A DNA stretch of 64,000 bases. It comes from Planctomycetota bacterium (GTDB lineage: Bacteria; Planctomycetota; UBA1135; GCA-002686595). This document shows, in pieces, positions 8,142 through 15,838 of the stretch (position 1 is its first letter; each line of letters opens with the position of its first letter). The stretch covers positions 245,513 to 309,512 of the forward strand of contig JAJDEU010000052.1 in assembly GCA_029259635.1 (NCBI GenBank). The letters are read 5' to 3'. The notes beneath the pieces are model-generated. The model did no database searches. It had not been told where the DNA came from and saw only the letters and a list, made by a program, of their open reading frames with translations. Made by a program: the position numbers and the translations under genes.

Positions 8142-9008
8142 ATGGAGCCAGGCCTCTTACCCTCGCCCGGAGTTCGGTTCGGTTCGGATTATCTCCGGCG
8201 AGTGGGTGGGTTGGTCGGACGGATGGCGGGCATCGCCGAGCGTCGCGAGGGACGCGGTCGAGCTGCGCTCTATGGCGCCGGTGAAGAGTTCGTCGGCTAT
8301 CGGGCCTATCGCCCGGGCGAGAGCCTCGCGGCCCTCGATTGGAATCTCTTGGCGCGGTTGGACCGGCCCTTTGTGCGCGTGGCGAAACGCGAAGCCAGTG
8401 AGTGTTGGGCGATTCTGATCGATACGAGCGCGTCGATGGGAGTCGGCGTTCCGGGGAAGTTGCAGTGTGCGGCAGAGCTGGCAGCCGCTCTGTGCGCAAC
8501 GGGGTCGCGCGCGTCCGCCGAAGTGAACCTGTGGACCTCGGGCGATTCTGATCGTCTTCGGCTCGGTCGTTCGGACGGCGTTGCGAGCGCGATGGCCTGG
8601 CTGGAGAACAAGCGAGCCTCCGGTGAGGTCGGGCTGGACGCGCTGCTCTCGAAAGCGCGCCTGGCCGGTTCGGGGCGCGTGTTTCTGATCGGTGACTTTT
8701 TTGATCTCGAGCCGACTAGCCTCGCACGAATTCAAAGACCTGGCCGTGAGCTCTGCTTGATTCGAGTTCTCGCGAAATCCGAGCTGGTTCCGGCGCTGTG
8801 CGAATCGGTAGAGCTGGTCGATCCCGAGTCGGGCGACAAGACTCGTCTCCGAATCGACGCGAACCTACAGAGCGACTACGAGCTCGAGCTCTCCAAAGAC
8901 CTCGAACGCTGGCGAACCTTTACAGCTCGCCATCGAATCGCGAGCGGATGTTGGAGCAGCGAGACTCCTTTCGAGGACATCGTGAGAACGATGCTTTCCT
9001 CCGCATGA
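8142..9008 (+). CDS. DUF58 domain protein (VWA-like)
   Basis: 288 residues. The DUF58 signature is clear: GYRAYRPGESLAALDWNLL followed by ARLDRPFVR, then a VWA-type metal site DTSASMG at about 94-100. DUF58 proteins normally work with a MoxR AAA+ ATPase and membrane-anchored Bat proteins as chaperone-like or envelope-stress modules. No MoxR gene is in view; the upstream gene is a PP2C phosphatase instead. Its stop overlaps the next start in ATGA, so the downstream Bat-like gene is probably translationally coupled. The ATG at 8142 follows the previous stop directly. Confidence 0.85.
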   Translation: MEPGLLPSPGVRFGSDYLRRVGGLVGRMAGIAERREGRGRAALYGAGEEFVGYRAYRPGESLAALDWNLLARLDRPFVRVAKREASECWAILIDTSASMGVGVPGKLQCAAELAAALCATGSRASAEVNLWTSGDSDRLRLGRSDGVASAMAWLENKRASGEVGLDALLSKARLAGSGRVFLIGDFFDLEPTSLARIQRPGRELCLIRVLAKSELVPALCESVELVDPESGDKTRLRIDANLQSDYELELSKDLERWRTFTARHRIASGCWSSETPFEDIVRTMLSSA

Positions 9009-10378
9009 TCGCGGGCTCTTGCGCGGGCGCACAGCTCGCTCTGATCGAAGGTTCGTTTTTGGAGAGCGCGACGGGTATCGGTTTCGACTCTCCCCGAATC
9101 CTGTTCGCGCTCGCGTTGCCGATACTTTTGCTGCTCTTCGCTAAGTTGAGGTCGAGTCCCGAGCAGCGCGCTACCGGCAGCCTGGCTCTCTGGCGACGAT
9201 TGAATCTGCCGGAGAGTCAAGCCGCGCGCACTTCGCGCCCCGGAGTTCCGTTGCCACTCTGGTTGCTCACCGGCGCACTGGTTGCCGCAATCTTGGCGAT
9301 CGCTGGTCCACGTCGCCCGACTGATGATGCGGGACGACTGTGGCGCGTCATTATGGATCGCAGTCCCGGAATGCATTTGGAGTTGCTTCCGCAAGCCGAG
9401 GGCCAGGGGCGCTCGCGGCTCGAGGCCGGACTCGACGCGGCTCTCGCTCACCTTGTGGAGAGCTGGGGCGAGGGCGACCGAGTGCGCTTCACGTCTCCGG
9501 GCCGCGAGCCCGTGGAGCGTAGTGAACCGACGGGACCGCCCGAGGCGTGGCTCGCCGCGGATGCTTGGGCGGCTCCGCGTCCGGACTTCGAAGCCCATGA
9601 TACTCGCGGTACGCTCGTCGTGACGGATCGCGCCGTTGCCCTCGAAGCGGCCAGTCTCTTCGCCAGCGGTGGAGCTCTGGTTCCCGGCCCGATCGGTCGC
9701 CGAGCCGGTCAGCTTGTGGAGTGGCTCGGTGGAGAGGAGCTGCAGAGCGTCGAGGCGGCACCCCGATTGGTGCTCGTCATGGGCGCCGTCGGCGAAACGG
9801 GGGAAGACCTCGGTGTGGTCTTCGAGCTAGTTCGGACTTGGTGCCGAGCGCGCGGCTTCGAACTCGCGGTTGCGGAGCGCGATGGGAGCGAGGAGCCCGC
9901 GATCACAATTCACTTCGCCCAGTCTTCGGGAGCGGAAGAAGCTCGGGTCGGGCGCGACGGATGGAGCCTGACCGTCAGGCCGGGGGAGCTCCTTCCCGCT
10001 CAGCTCGCGGAGGGCTCGCCGCTCACTGCCTGGCTCCAACTCGGCCAGACGGAGCTCGTCGCCTACTCGCCCGGACACCTCTTCATCAACTGGAGCCCCG
10101 TCCCCGACGCGCCAGAGAACACTCCGCGAGGTGACCCCGCAGCTTTTGCCGTCTCTTGGTCCGAGCTCCTGGATCGCGTCGTTCTCCCCGAACCCGGCGC
10201 CGTCTCGCTCGCCGACCGCCAAGCGGCGGGGCCGTCCCGAGCCGAGCTACGTCTTGCTCCACCTCGACCCGCGCCCGTAAAGGTCGCGGTTCCGCTGGAT
10301 GTCGCGCTCGCGTGGACGGCCGCGCTACTCGCCGCAGCCGCTGCCTGCTCTCTGATTGCGCGGAAGAGCGGGGGCTAG
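9005..10378 (+). CDS. BatA-like membrane protein with degenerate VWA domain
   Basis: About 457 residues from ATG 9005, chosen because it overlaps the DUF58 stop as ATGA; the frame stays open further upstream inside DUF58. The N-terminus has the BatA-type hydrophobic segment (ILFALALPILLLLFAKLRS), then a second membrane segment (WLLTGALVAAILAIAG). The VWA-like middle starts with VIMDRSPGMHLEL, where DRSPGM replaces the usual DxSxSM, so metal binding may be lost. A last hydrophobic segment lies at the C-terminus (VALAWTAALLAAAAACSLI). It is presumably the membrane partner of DUF58. Its TAG stop overlaps the stop of the convergent gene within one CTAG. Confidence 0.75.
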   Translation: MIAGSCAGAQLALIEGSFLESATGIGFDSPRILFALALPILLLLFAKLRSSPEQRATGSLALWRRLNLPESQAARTSRPGVPLPLWLLTGALVAAILAIAGPRRPTDDAGRLWRVIMDRSPGMHLELLPQAEGQGRSRLEAGLDAALAHLVESWGEGDRVRFTSPGREPVERSEPTGPPEAWLAADAWAAPRPDFEAHDTRGTLVVTDRAVALEAASLFASGGALVPGPIGRRAGQLVEWLGGEELQSVEAAPRLVLVMGAVGETGEDLGVVFELVRTWCRARGFELAVAERDGSEEPAITIHFAQSSGAEEARVGRDGWSLTVRPGELLPAQLAEGSPLTAWLQLGQTELVAYSPGHLFINWSPVPDAPENTPRGDPAAFAVSWSELLDRVVLPEPGAVSLADRQAAGPSRAELRLAPPRPAPVKVAVPLDVALAWTAALLAAAAACSLIARKSGG

Positions 10379-11400
10379 CCGTTCGAAGAATCTTCGTCGC
10401 TCTCCGACTCCATGGAGTCGACGTTTCCGTAGTGCCGACGGAAGAGCGCCGTCGCCACAAGTCCGACGATGACCGCGAACCAGAGCGTGCAAAAGCGCGT
10501 GAGGATGATCGCACCCGCGGCCTTCGAGCGAGCGAGCTCCATGGCACCGTCGCCGAGCAAGCCCGTGTACTCCTGCCGCAGAAGCGTTCCGCCCGTGTAC
10601 TCGGTGATCCCGAGGCCGCCGGGAAAGATGATCAGGACAGCACCGGCGACCGCGCTGAAAGCGTAGGCAAAGACCGCGAACAGAAAGTCGACTTCACCGT
10701 CGATCATGCCGTTCGCAATGAGCCAGAAGGCCGTGCACTCACAGCCCCAAGAGACGACGGACAGGACGGTGGGAAAGAGCAGCTCTTTCGGGGCGAGCAG
10801 GATGCGCGTAGTGGCGAAGGAGCGCTCGACCTTCTTCGAGACGCGCCAAAAATAGGGCGTCTTCGAGACGCCTTTGGTCACGATTCGCGCAAAACGCTCT
10901 GACCCGATCAAGACCAGAGCGACAGCACACAGACCGAGGGTCGCCCAAAAGACCCACTGGTACTCGGGCATCGTCGCGAGTCCGCCGATCGCGACCAGGA
11001 TTAGGTAGCCGAGCAAATCGGTGTAGCGTTCCGCGAGCACGATCGGCGCGCTGTAGCTGATCCGGGTGCCGTTGACCTTGCGGATCAGCCAGGATTTGAA
11101 GACCTCGCCCATCTTGCCGGGCGTGACTCCCATCGAGAATCCGGCCAGGTAGATCAAGAAGGAAGTCTTCTTGTCGAGGTCGATCTCGAGCAGCTTGCGA
11201 TAGCGCTCCCACTTGAAGAAGCGCAGCACGTAGTTCGTCGTCGCCAGGAGCAGCGCAATCGGAATGATGTACAGCGGGAAGTCGCGCAGCGCTTCCAGAA
11301 TCAGTTCGTAGTCGGAGATGATAATCATCCCGACGTAGACGACGATACCGAACAGAACGCCTGTCATCAGGCGCCGGGTCATGGACTTAGCTCTGGCCAC
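10375..11400 (-). CDS. UPF0104 / lysylphosphatidylglycerol synthase TM-region membrane protein
   Basis: 341 residues from GTG 11400; ATG 11382 is an alternative. It has about eight hydrophobic segments. The family motifs are visible: TPGKMGEVFKSWLI in the second segment region and FPGGLGITEYTGG near residue 255. Related proteins include the membrane part of MprF and AglD-like proteins that move or flip lipid-linked substrates. No cytosolic lysyltransferase domain is present. The substrate is unknown; a polyprenyl-phosphate or phospholipid is a reasonable guess. It lies 9 bases after the NhaC-like antiporter gene on the same strand, so the two are probably cotranscribed. Confidence 0.8.
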   Translation of the reverse strand: MARAKSMTRRLMTGVLFGIVVYVGMIIISDYELILEALRDFPLYIIPIALLLATTNYVLRFFKWERYRKLLEIDLDKKTSFLIYLAGFSMGVTPGKMGEVFKSWLIRKVNGTRISYSAPIVLAERYTDLLGYLILVAIGGLATMPEYQWVFWATLGLCAVALVLIGSERFARIVTKGVSKTPYFWRVSKKVERSFATTRILLAPKELLFPTVLSVVSWGCECTAFWLIANGMIDGEVDFLFAVFAYAFSAVAGAVLIIFPGGLGITEYTGGTLLRQEYTGLLGDGAMELARSKAAGAIILTRFCTLWFAVIVGLVATALFRRHYGNVDSMESESDEDSSNG

Positions 11401-11409
11401 TTCGCGGAC

Positions 11410-13533
11410 TTAGTTGGGCTCAGCGTCGACGCGCTTACCGGTGACGAAGATCAATAGCCCCAGCAGACCGAGGCCGATGAGCCAACCGAGGTAGGGCGAG
11501 AGTCCGAGGAAGGCGCAGGGGAAGTAGCCTGCGACAATCGCGATCGCCATGGTGGAGATGGCGTAGGGCGCTTGGGTGCGAACGTGGTCGATGTGGTCGG
11601 ACGCGGCGGCGATGGAGGAGAGCACGGTCGTGTCCGAGATCGGGCTGCAGTGGTCGCCGAAGATCGCGCCTTCGAGGACGGCGCCGATCGAGAGAATCAT
11701 TAGGCCAAGCCCCCCGATCTCGATGGTCTCGCCCATCGTGAAGGAGAGTCCGACGACCAGCGGCAGCAGAATTCCCATCGTGCTCCAGGACGAGCCGGTA
11801 GAGAAAGCGACGACGCCGGCGAGCAGGAAGAGAAGGATCGGAAGCAGCTCGGGTCGCAGCGAGTCGTTGACGAGTTCCGTCAGGTAAGGCGCGGTCCCGA
11901 GGTCGCCGCACACGCTGCCGATCATCCACGCCAGATAGAGAATCACGATCGCGATTCCCATCGACCGCATGGTGTTGAAGGCTGCGCCCGCAACTTGGCT
12001 CGTCAAGCCCATGAACAGCGACATGACGAAGGCGACGACTAGGCCGGCGCCGGAGCCCGCGAAGAGTGGCCAAATACCGCCGCCCGCTCCGAGGAGGGTC
12101 GATAAACCCTCAATGGACGCGACTTCGTCAAAGCTCATTTTGAAGCCGCCGCCACCGCGAACGATTTCCACGAGAGTCACCGAGATGAAGACGAAGAGGG
12201 GAATCAACGCCCTTCGCGCCAGCGGATTCGCGCCTTTCGCCGGCTCCAGCTTGGTCGCGTGATCTCCGACCATCGGCTTTCCGCCGGGACGGATCAGTTC
12301 GCCTTTCGTACGCGCGCGGCGCTCGGCTTTGAGCATCGGACCGAAGTCACGGCCGGTGAAGGTGACGAAGGCGACGAGCACGAGTGAGAAGATGCAGTAG
12401 AAGCGGAAGGGAAGCGTCTGAAAGAAGATCGAATAGCCGTCGCTGGCGGAGAGGCCTGCGGCCGGAAGCTGGGAGCTGAAGGTCGAGACTTCGTAAGCGA
12501 TCCAGGTGCTGAAGATCGAGATGCCGGCGACGGGAGCTGCGGTGCTATCGACGATGTAGGCCAGCTTCTCGCGGCTAATGCGAAAGCGATCCGTCAGCGG
12601 TCTCATGGTCGAGCCGACCAAGATGGTGTTGGCGTAGTCGTCGAAGAAGACCGCGAGTCCCATCAGATAAGTCGCGACCTGTGTGTTCTTCGCGGAAGTT
12701 GCCTTGCGCGCGATGAGATCCATGAGGCCGCGCAGGCCGCCGTTCTTCGTGATCACGCCGACCATGGCGAGCATGAAGATCACGAAGCCGATCGTTTGAG
12801 CGCGCCAGGAGTCGATGAGCTCTTTCCAGAAGTACGTCTGAAAGATATCGACGAAGCCCACCCCGATGCTGGTCGGCCAGCTCGCACCACCGGCGTGCTG
12901 CACGAGCAGCGCGCCCGAGAAGACGCCGAGGAAGAGCGCGGGCACCGGACGGCGAAAGAGGATGGCCAGTAGGATCGCAATGATCGGCGGGAGCAGAGCG
13001 AGCTTGCTGGGTGGCGTGTATTTCTTGGTGACGCGCAGTGCGGGCTCGTCCACCGGCTGGTACTCGAGAAAAATCTCGCCGTCCTCGTACTTGGCGAAGA
13101 AGCTCGCCCCGCCTTGCTGGGGCATCTTTTGGCCCGGGATGTCGAGCGAGAGCTTGGCCTCGCCACCGGTCGCATCGGCCGCGCCTTCGCCTGCCGCGAT
13201 TCGGAGCCCGCGCACGACAGATTGCCGCATGCGGTAGTGCAGGATGACCGCGAGATCGGGGTTGGGTTCGTCCGCCTCGATCCGCGCCCCGAAGAACGAG
13301 AACTTGACGCTGTCCTCGGTGCGCTCATAGGTGTGCTTGCCCGTGAGGATGCGCTGGGCCAACGACGGGGGCGGGTCGGCCTTGGGATCCTCGGGGATCT
13401 CGACCCCGTCGGGCACCTCGCCGAGCAGCTCGCCGACATGCAGAGTCGCGAGGCGCGCGGAGCTGGCAGGCGGGAGCAGGTACAGCGCTGCGGCGAGCAG
13501 CGCGACGAAGAGGATGGAGAGCGCTCGCAGCAT
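11410..13533 (-). CDS. Na+/H+ antiporter, NhaC family, with N-terminal exported domain
   Basis: About 707 residues from ATG 13533 (MLRALSILFVALL); an extension to 13659 reads through proline-rich sequence with no coding look. A signal or first membrane segment is followed by about 150 soluble residues that should lie outside the cytoplasm, then an NhaC-type core of about a dozen membrane segments starting at ALLPPIIAILLAILF. Characteristic stretches include FDDYANTILVGSTMRP, FSTGSSWSTMGILLP and EGAIFGDHCSPISDTT, the last two being strong NhaC signatures. It would exchange sodium for protons across the inner membrane. The N-terminal soluble domain is not part of classic NhaC and its role is unknown. 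Confidence 0.88.
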   Translation of the reverse strand: MLRALSILFVALLAAALYLLPPASSARLATLHVGELLGEVPDGVEIPEDPKADPPPSLAQRILTGKHTYERTEDSVKFSFFGARIEADEPNPDLAVILHYRMRQSVVRGLRIAAGEGAADATGGEAKLSLDIPGQKMPQQGGASFFAKYEDGEIFLEYQPVDEPALRVTKKYTPPSKLALLPPIIAILLAILFRRPVPALFLGVFSGALLVQHAGGASWPTSIGVGFVDIFQTYFWKELIDSWRAQTIGFVIFMLAMVGVITKNGGLRGLMDLIARKATSAKNTQVATYLMGLAVFFDDYANTILVGSTMRPLTDRFRISREKLAYIVDSTAAPVAGISIFSTWIAYEVSTFSSQLPAAGLSASDGYSIFFQTLPFRFYCIFSLVLVAFVTFTGRDFGPMLKAERRARTKGELIRPGGKPMVGDHATKLEPAKGANPLARRALIPLFVFISVTLVEIVRGGGGFKMSFDEVASIEGLSTLLGAGGGIWPLFAGSGAGLVVAFVMSLFMGLTSQVAGAAFNTMRSMGIAIVILYLAWMIGSVCGDLGTAPYLTELVNDSLRPELLPILLFLLAGVVAFSTGSSWSTMGILLPLVVGLSFTMGETIEIGGLGLMILSIGAVLEGAIFGDHCSPISDTTVLSSIAAASDHIDHVRTQAPYAISTMAIAIVAGYFPCAFLGLSPYLGWLIGLGLLGLLIFVTGKRVDAEPN

Positions 13534-13743
13534 GGCGAGCCACTCTAGGGAAACGGCGGGGCGCTGCAAGCCCGCGCCAGGCGCGGACTTCGGGCAAAAT
13601 TCAGCCAATGGAGTGCAGACGGGTCTCGGGCCGGGACGGAATCGGCCCGACGGATCCAAGGGCGGGGTTGGGCCCTGCGGCAGCGATGCTATCCTGGTGG
13701 GTTGCCGTCCAGCCCGAGATCTCTCCGGTTGCGGCTCTTGGAC

Positions 13744-14325
13744 ATGAACGACCCGACCCTCACTGAACTCCCGCCCTGGCTGATCACCAGCCTTCCGTGG
13801 CTCCTCGCCCTGTTCGCGATCCTGGGAACGGCCTGCGCTGTCGGACTCTGGATGCTGATCGCCCAGGTCCGCCGGCTAGATCAGCTCGGCGAACGCCTGG
13901 AGCCCCTGGAAGAGCTGACCTCGCTCGTTCGCAAGCTCGCCCAGGACCGCGAAGATCTCGACCTGCGCCGACTGGAACACGTCGTCGTCGATATTCGCGA
14001 CGGCCAAAAACGGACGGAGGATGTGTTGCTCCGAGCGGTCGAAGCCCAGGCGCAACCCTCGAACGGCGAGTCCGAAGGCGTTTTGATTCCCATGGCACCC
14101 GGTCCGACCGTCGGTGAACGAGTTGTCAATCGATTGCTGGCCATGGGGTACGAGCGCATTCAGATTATCAGCCCGGCCGAGAAAGTGACCGAGTTGCAGA
14201 CCGCCGACGGCGAGGTTCTCGTCGAAGCCCACCGGCAAGGCGCGCTCTACAAGGGTCGCATCATCATTCGCAGCGGCACGATCTCCGACGTCGAGCTGCA
14301 ACCTTCGTACTCGATCTTTCCCTGA
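13744..14325 (+). CDS. Small membrane-anchored coiled-coil protein, function unknown
   Basis: 193 residues from ATG 13744. One transmembrane segment is at about 17-38 (LPWLLALFAILGTACAVGL), followed by a charged helical stretch likely to form a coiled coil (RLDQLGERLEPLEELTSLV). The C-terminal 85 residues look like a compact alpha/beta domain with VLVEAHRQGALYKGRIIIR. I do not recognise the family. It lies 145 bases upstream of asnS in the same direction and divergent from the NhaC gene. A weak sigma70-like box pair (TTGGGC at 13668, TATCCT at 13690, spacer 16) lies upstream. Confidence 0.65.
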   Translation: MNDPTLTELPPWLITSLPWLLALFAILGTACAVGLWMLIAQVRRLDQLGERLEPLEELTSLVRKLAQDREDLDLRRLEHVVVDIRDGQKRTEDVLLRAVEAQAQPSNGESEGVLIPMAPGPTVGERVVNRLLAMGYERIQIISPAEKVTELQTADGEVLVEAHRQGALYKGRIIIRSGTISDVELQPSYSIFP

Positions 14326-14470
14326 TCTAAACTCTCGCGCGCCGCCGCCGAGTCGTTGTTCGAGGGAGCTCTTCGCACGCTCTAGATTTTGAGCAACAGG
14401 GCGAACGGCTGATCTCGATCAACGCACCAGAACCATCCGCAATCCAAAAACTTCCACCGAACTCTCTCCC

Positions 14471-15769
14471 ATGTCCACGATCACGACCGTCGCCCACCTC
14501 GGCGACTTTGTAGGCGAGACCGTTACTCTGCGCGGCTGGATTTACAGCCGCAGCGGAAAAGGCAAGCTCCACTTCGTTCAACTGCGCGACGGCTCCGGCA
14601 TTTGCCAGTGCGTCCTGTTCAAGAAGAACGTCTCCGAAGAACTCTTTGAGGCGATCGGCGGCGCCGGTCAAGAGTCGAGCTTGATGCTCACCGGCGAGGT
14701 CTCTGCGGATGAGCGTGCGCCCGGTGGCTACGAGCTGCAGGTCTCGGAAGGCCAAGTGCTGCAAGCCGTCGATGGCTATCCGATTACGCCGAAAGAGCAC
14801 GGCACGGACTTTCTGCTCTCCAATCGTCACCTGTGGCTGCGCTCCAAGAAGCAGTGGGCCGTGATGCGCATTCGCGACGCGGTCATCACCGCGCTGCGCC
14901 GCTTCTTCGACGAGCGCGAGTTCATCTGCGTCGACTCGCCGATGTTTACGCCCAACGCCTGCGAGGGCACCTCGAACCTGTTCGAGCTCGACTACTTCGA
15001 CCGCAAGGCCTATCTCACTCAGTCCGGTCAGCTCTACGCGGAAGCCGGAGCGATGGCGATGGGCAAGGTGTATTGCTTTGGTCCGACCTTCCGCGCGGAG
15101 AAATCGAAGACCCGTCGTCACCTGACGGAGTTTTGGATGTTGGAGCCGGAGGTCGCCTTCGCGGACCTCTACGACATCATGCAGCTGGCGGAGGACATGC
15201 TGTGTTCGGTCGTCAAGGAAGTGCTCGAGCGCCGGCGTCCGGAGCTCGATCTCTTGGAACGCGACATCTCCAAGCTCGAAGCCATCGTGCCGCCCTTTCC
15301 GCGCCTGACCTACAACGAGGCGGCCAAGATCCTGGCCGAGCACCCGGAGTCCGAGTTCACCTACGGCGAGGACTTTGGCGCGCCGGACGAGACGATTCTG
15401 TCCAACGCCTACGACCGGCCGGTGATGGTGACGCACTATCCGAACGAGGTGAAGGCCTTCTACATGAAGCGCGACAGCGACGACCCGACCAAGACCCTGT
15501 GCGTCGACGTGCTCGGCTCGGAAGGTGTGGGGGAGTTGATCGGCGGAAGTCAGCGCGAAGAAGACCTCGACGTCTTGGAGAAGCGCATCGCCGAGCACGA
15601 GCTGCCCGCCAAAGCTTTCGAGTGGTATCTCGACCTGCGTCGCTATGGCTCCGTGCCGCACTCCGGTTTCGGCATCGGCCTCGAGCGCACCGTCGGTTGG
15701 ATCGCGGGCATCGAGCACGTCCGCGAGTGCATTCCCTTCCCGCGCACGATGTACCGCATCGAGCCTTAA
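14471..15769 (+). CDS. asnS: Asparaginyl-tRNA synthetase
   Basis: 432 residues, a normal length for class IIb bacterial AsnRS. The N-terminal OB-fold anticodon-binding domain starts with GETVTLRGWIYSRSGKGK and VQLRDGSGICQCVLF. The catalytic core shows motif 2 (FRAEKSKTRRHLTEFWMLEPE, residues about 213-233) and motif 3 (GFGIGLERTVGWIAG, near 400-414). The enzyme charges tRNA-Asn in the cytoplasm. Compared with AspRS it lacks the long GAD insertion, which favours Asn specificity. A strong intrinsic terminator follows 24 bases after its stop, so it ends its own transcript. Confidence 0.95.
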   Translation: MSTITTVAHLGDFVGETVTLRGWIYSRSGKGKLHFVQLRDGSGICQCVLFKKNVSEELFEAIGGAGQESSLMLTGEVSADERAPGGYELQVSEGQVLQAVDGYPITPKEHGTDFLLSNRHLWLRSKKQWAVMRIRDAVITALRRFFDEREFICVDSPMFTPNACEGTSNLFELDYFDRKAYLTQSGQLYAEAGAMAMGKVYCFGPTFRAEKSKTRRHLTEFWMLEPEVAFADLYDIMQLAEDMLCSVVKEVLERRRPELDLLERDISKLEAIVPPFPRLTYNEAAKILAEHPESEFTYGEDFGAPDETILSNAYDRPVMVTHYPNEVKAFYMKRDSDDPTKTLCVDVLGSEGVGELIGGSQREEDLDVLEKRIAEHELPAKAFEWYLDLRRYGSVPHSGFGIGLERTVGWIAGIEHVRECIPFPRTMYRIEP

Positions 15770-15793
15770 GTCTCTGCACCTGATCAATCTGCC

Positions 15794-15828
15794 AAGAGCG
15801 ACTCACTATACCCGGTGAGTCGCTCTTT
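15794..15828 (+). terminator. Rho-independent terminator of asnS
   Basis: A perfect 13-base-pair stem, AAGAGCGACTCAC (15794-15806) with GTGAGTCGCTCTT (15815-15827), encloses an 8-base loop and is followed by a short T-run. It lies 24 bases after the asnS stop. A GTG at 15815 in frame with the next gene falls inside the 3' arm, which argues that the ABC transporter gene really starts at ATG 15839. Confidence 0.85.
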
Positions 15829-15838
15829 CAACCTCTCC

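Noticed and set aside
13668..13695. sigma70-type promoter TTGGGC-16-TATCCT before 13744
   Set aside because: Both boxes are weak matches and GC-rich sequence gives many such pairs; mentioned only in the gene entry.
15815..15838. GTG start for the first ABC exporter gene
   Set aside because: It lies within the 3' arm of the asnS terminator; ATG 15839 is the sensible start.
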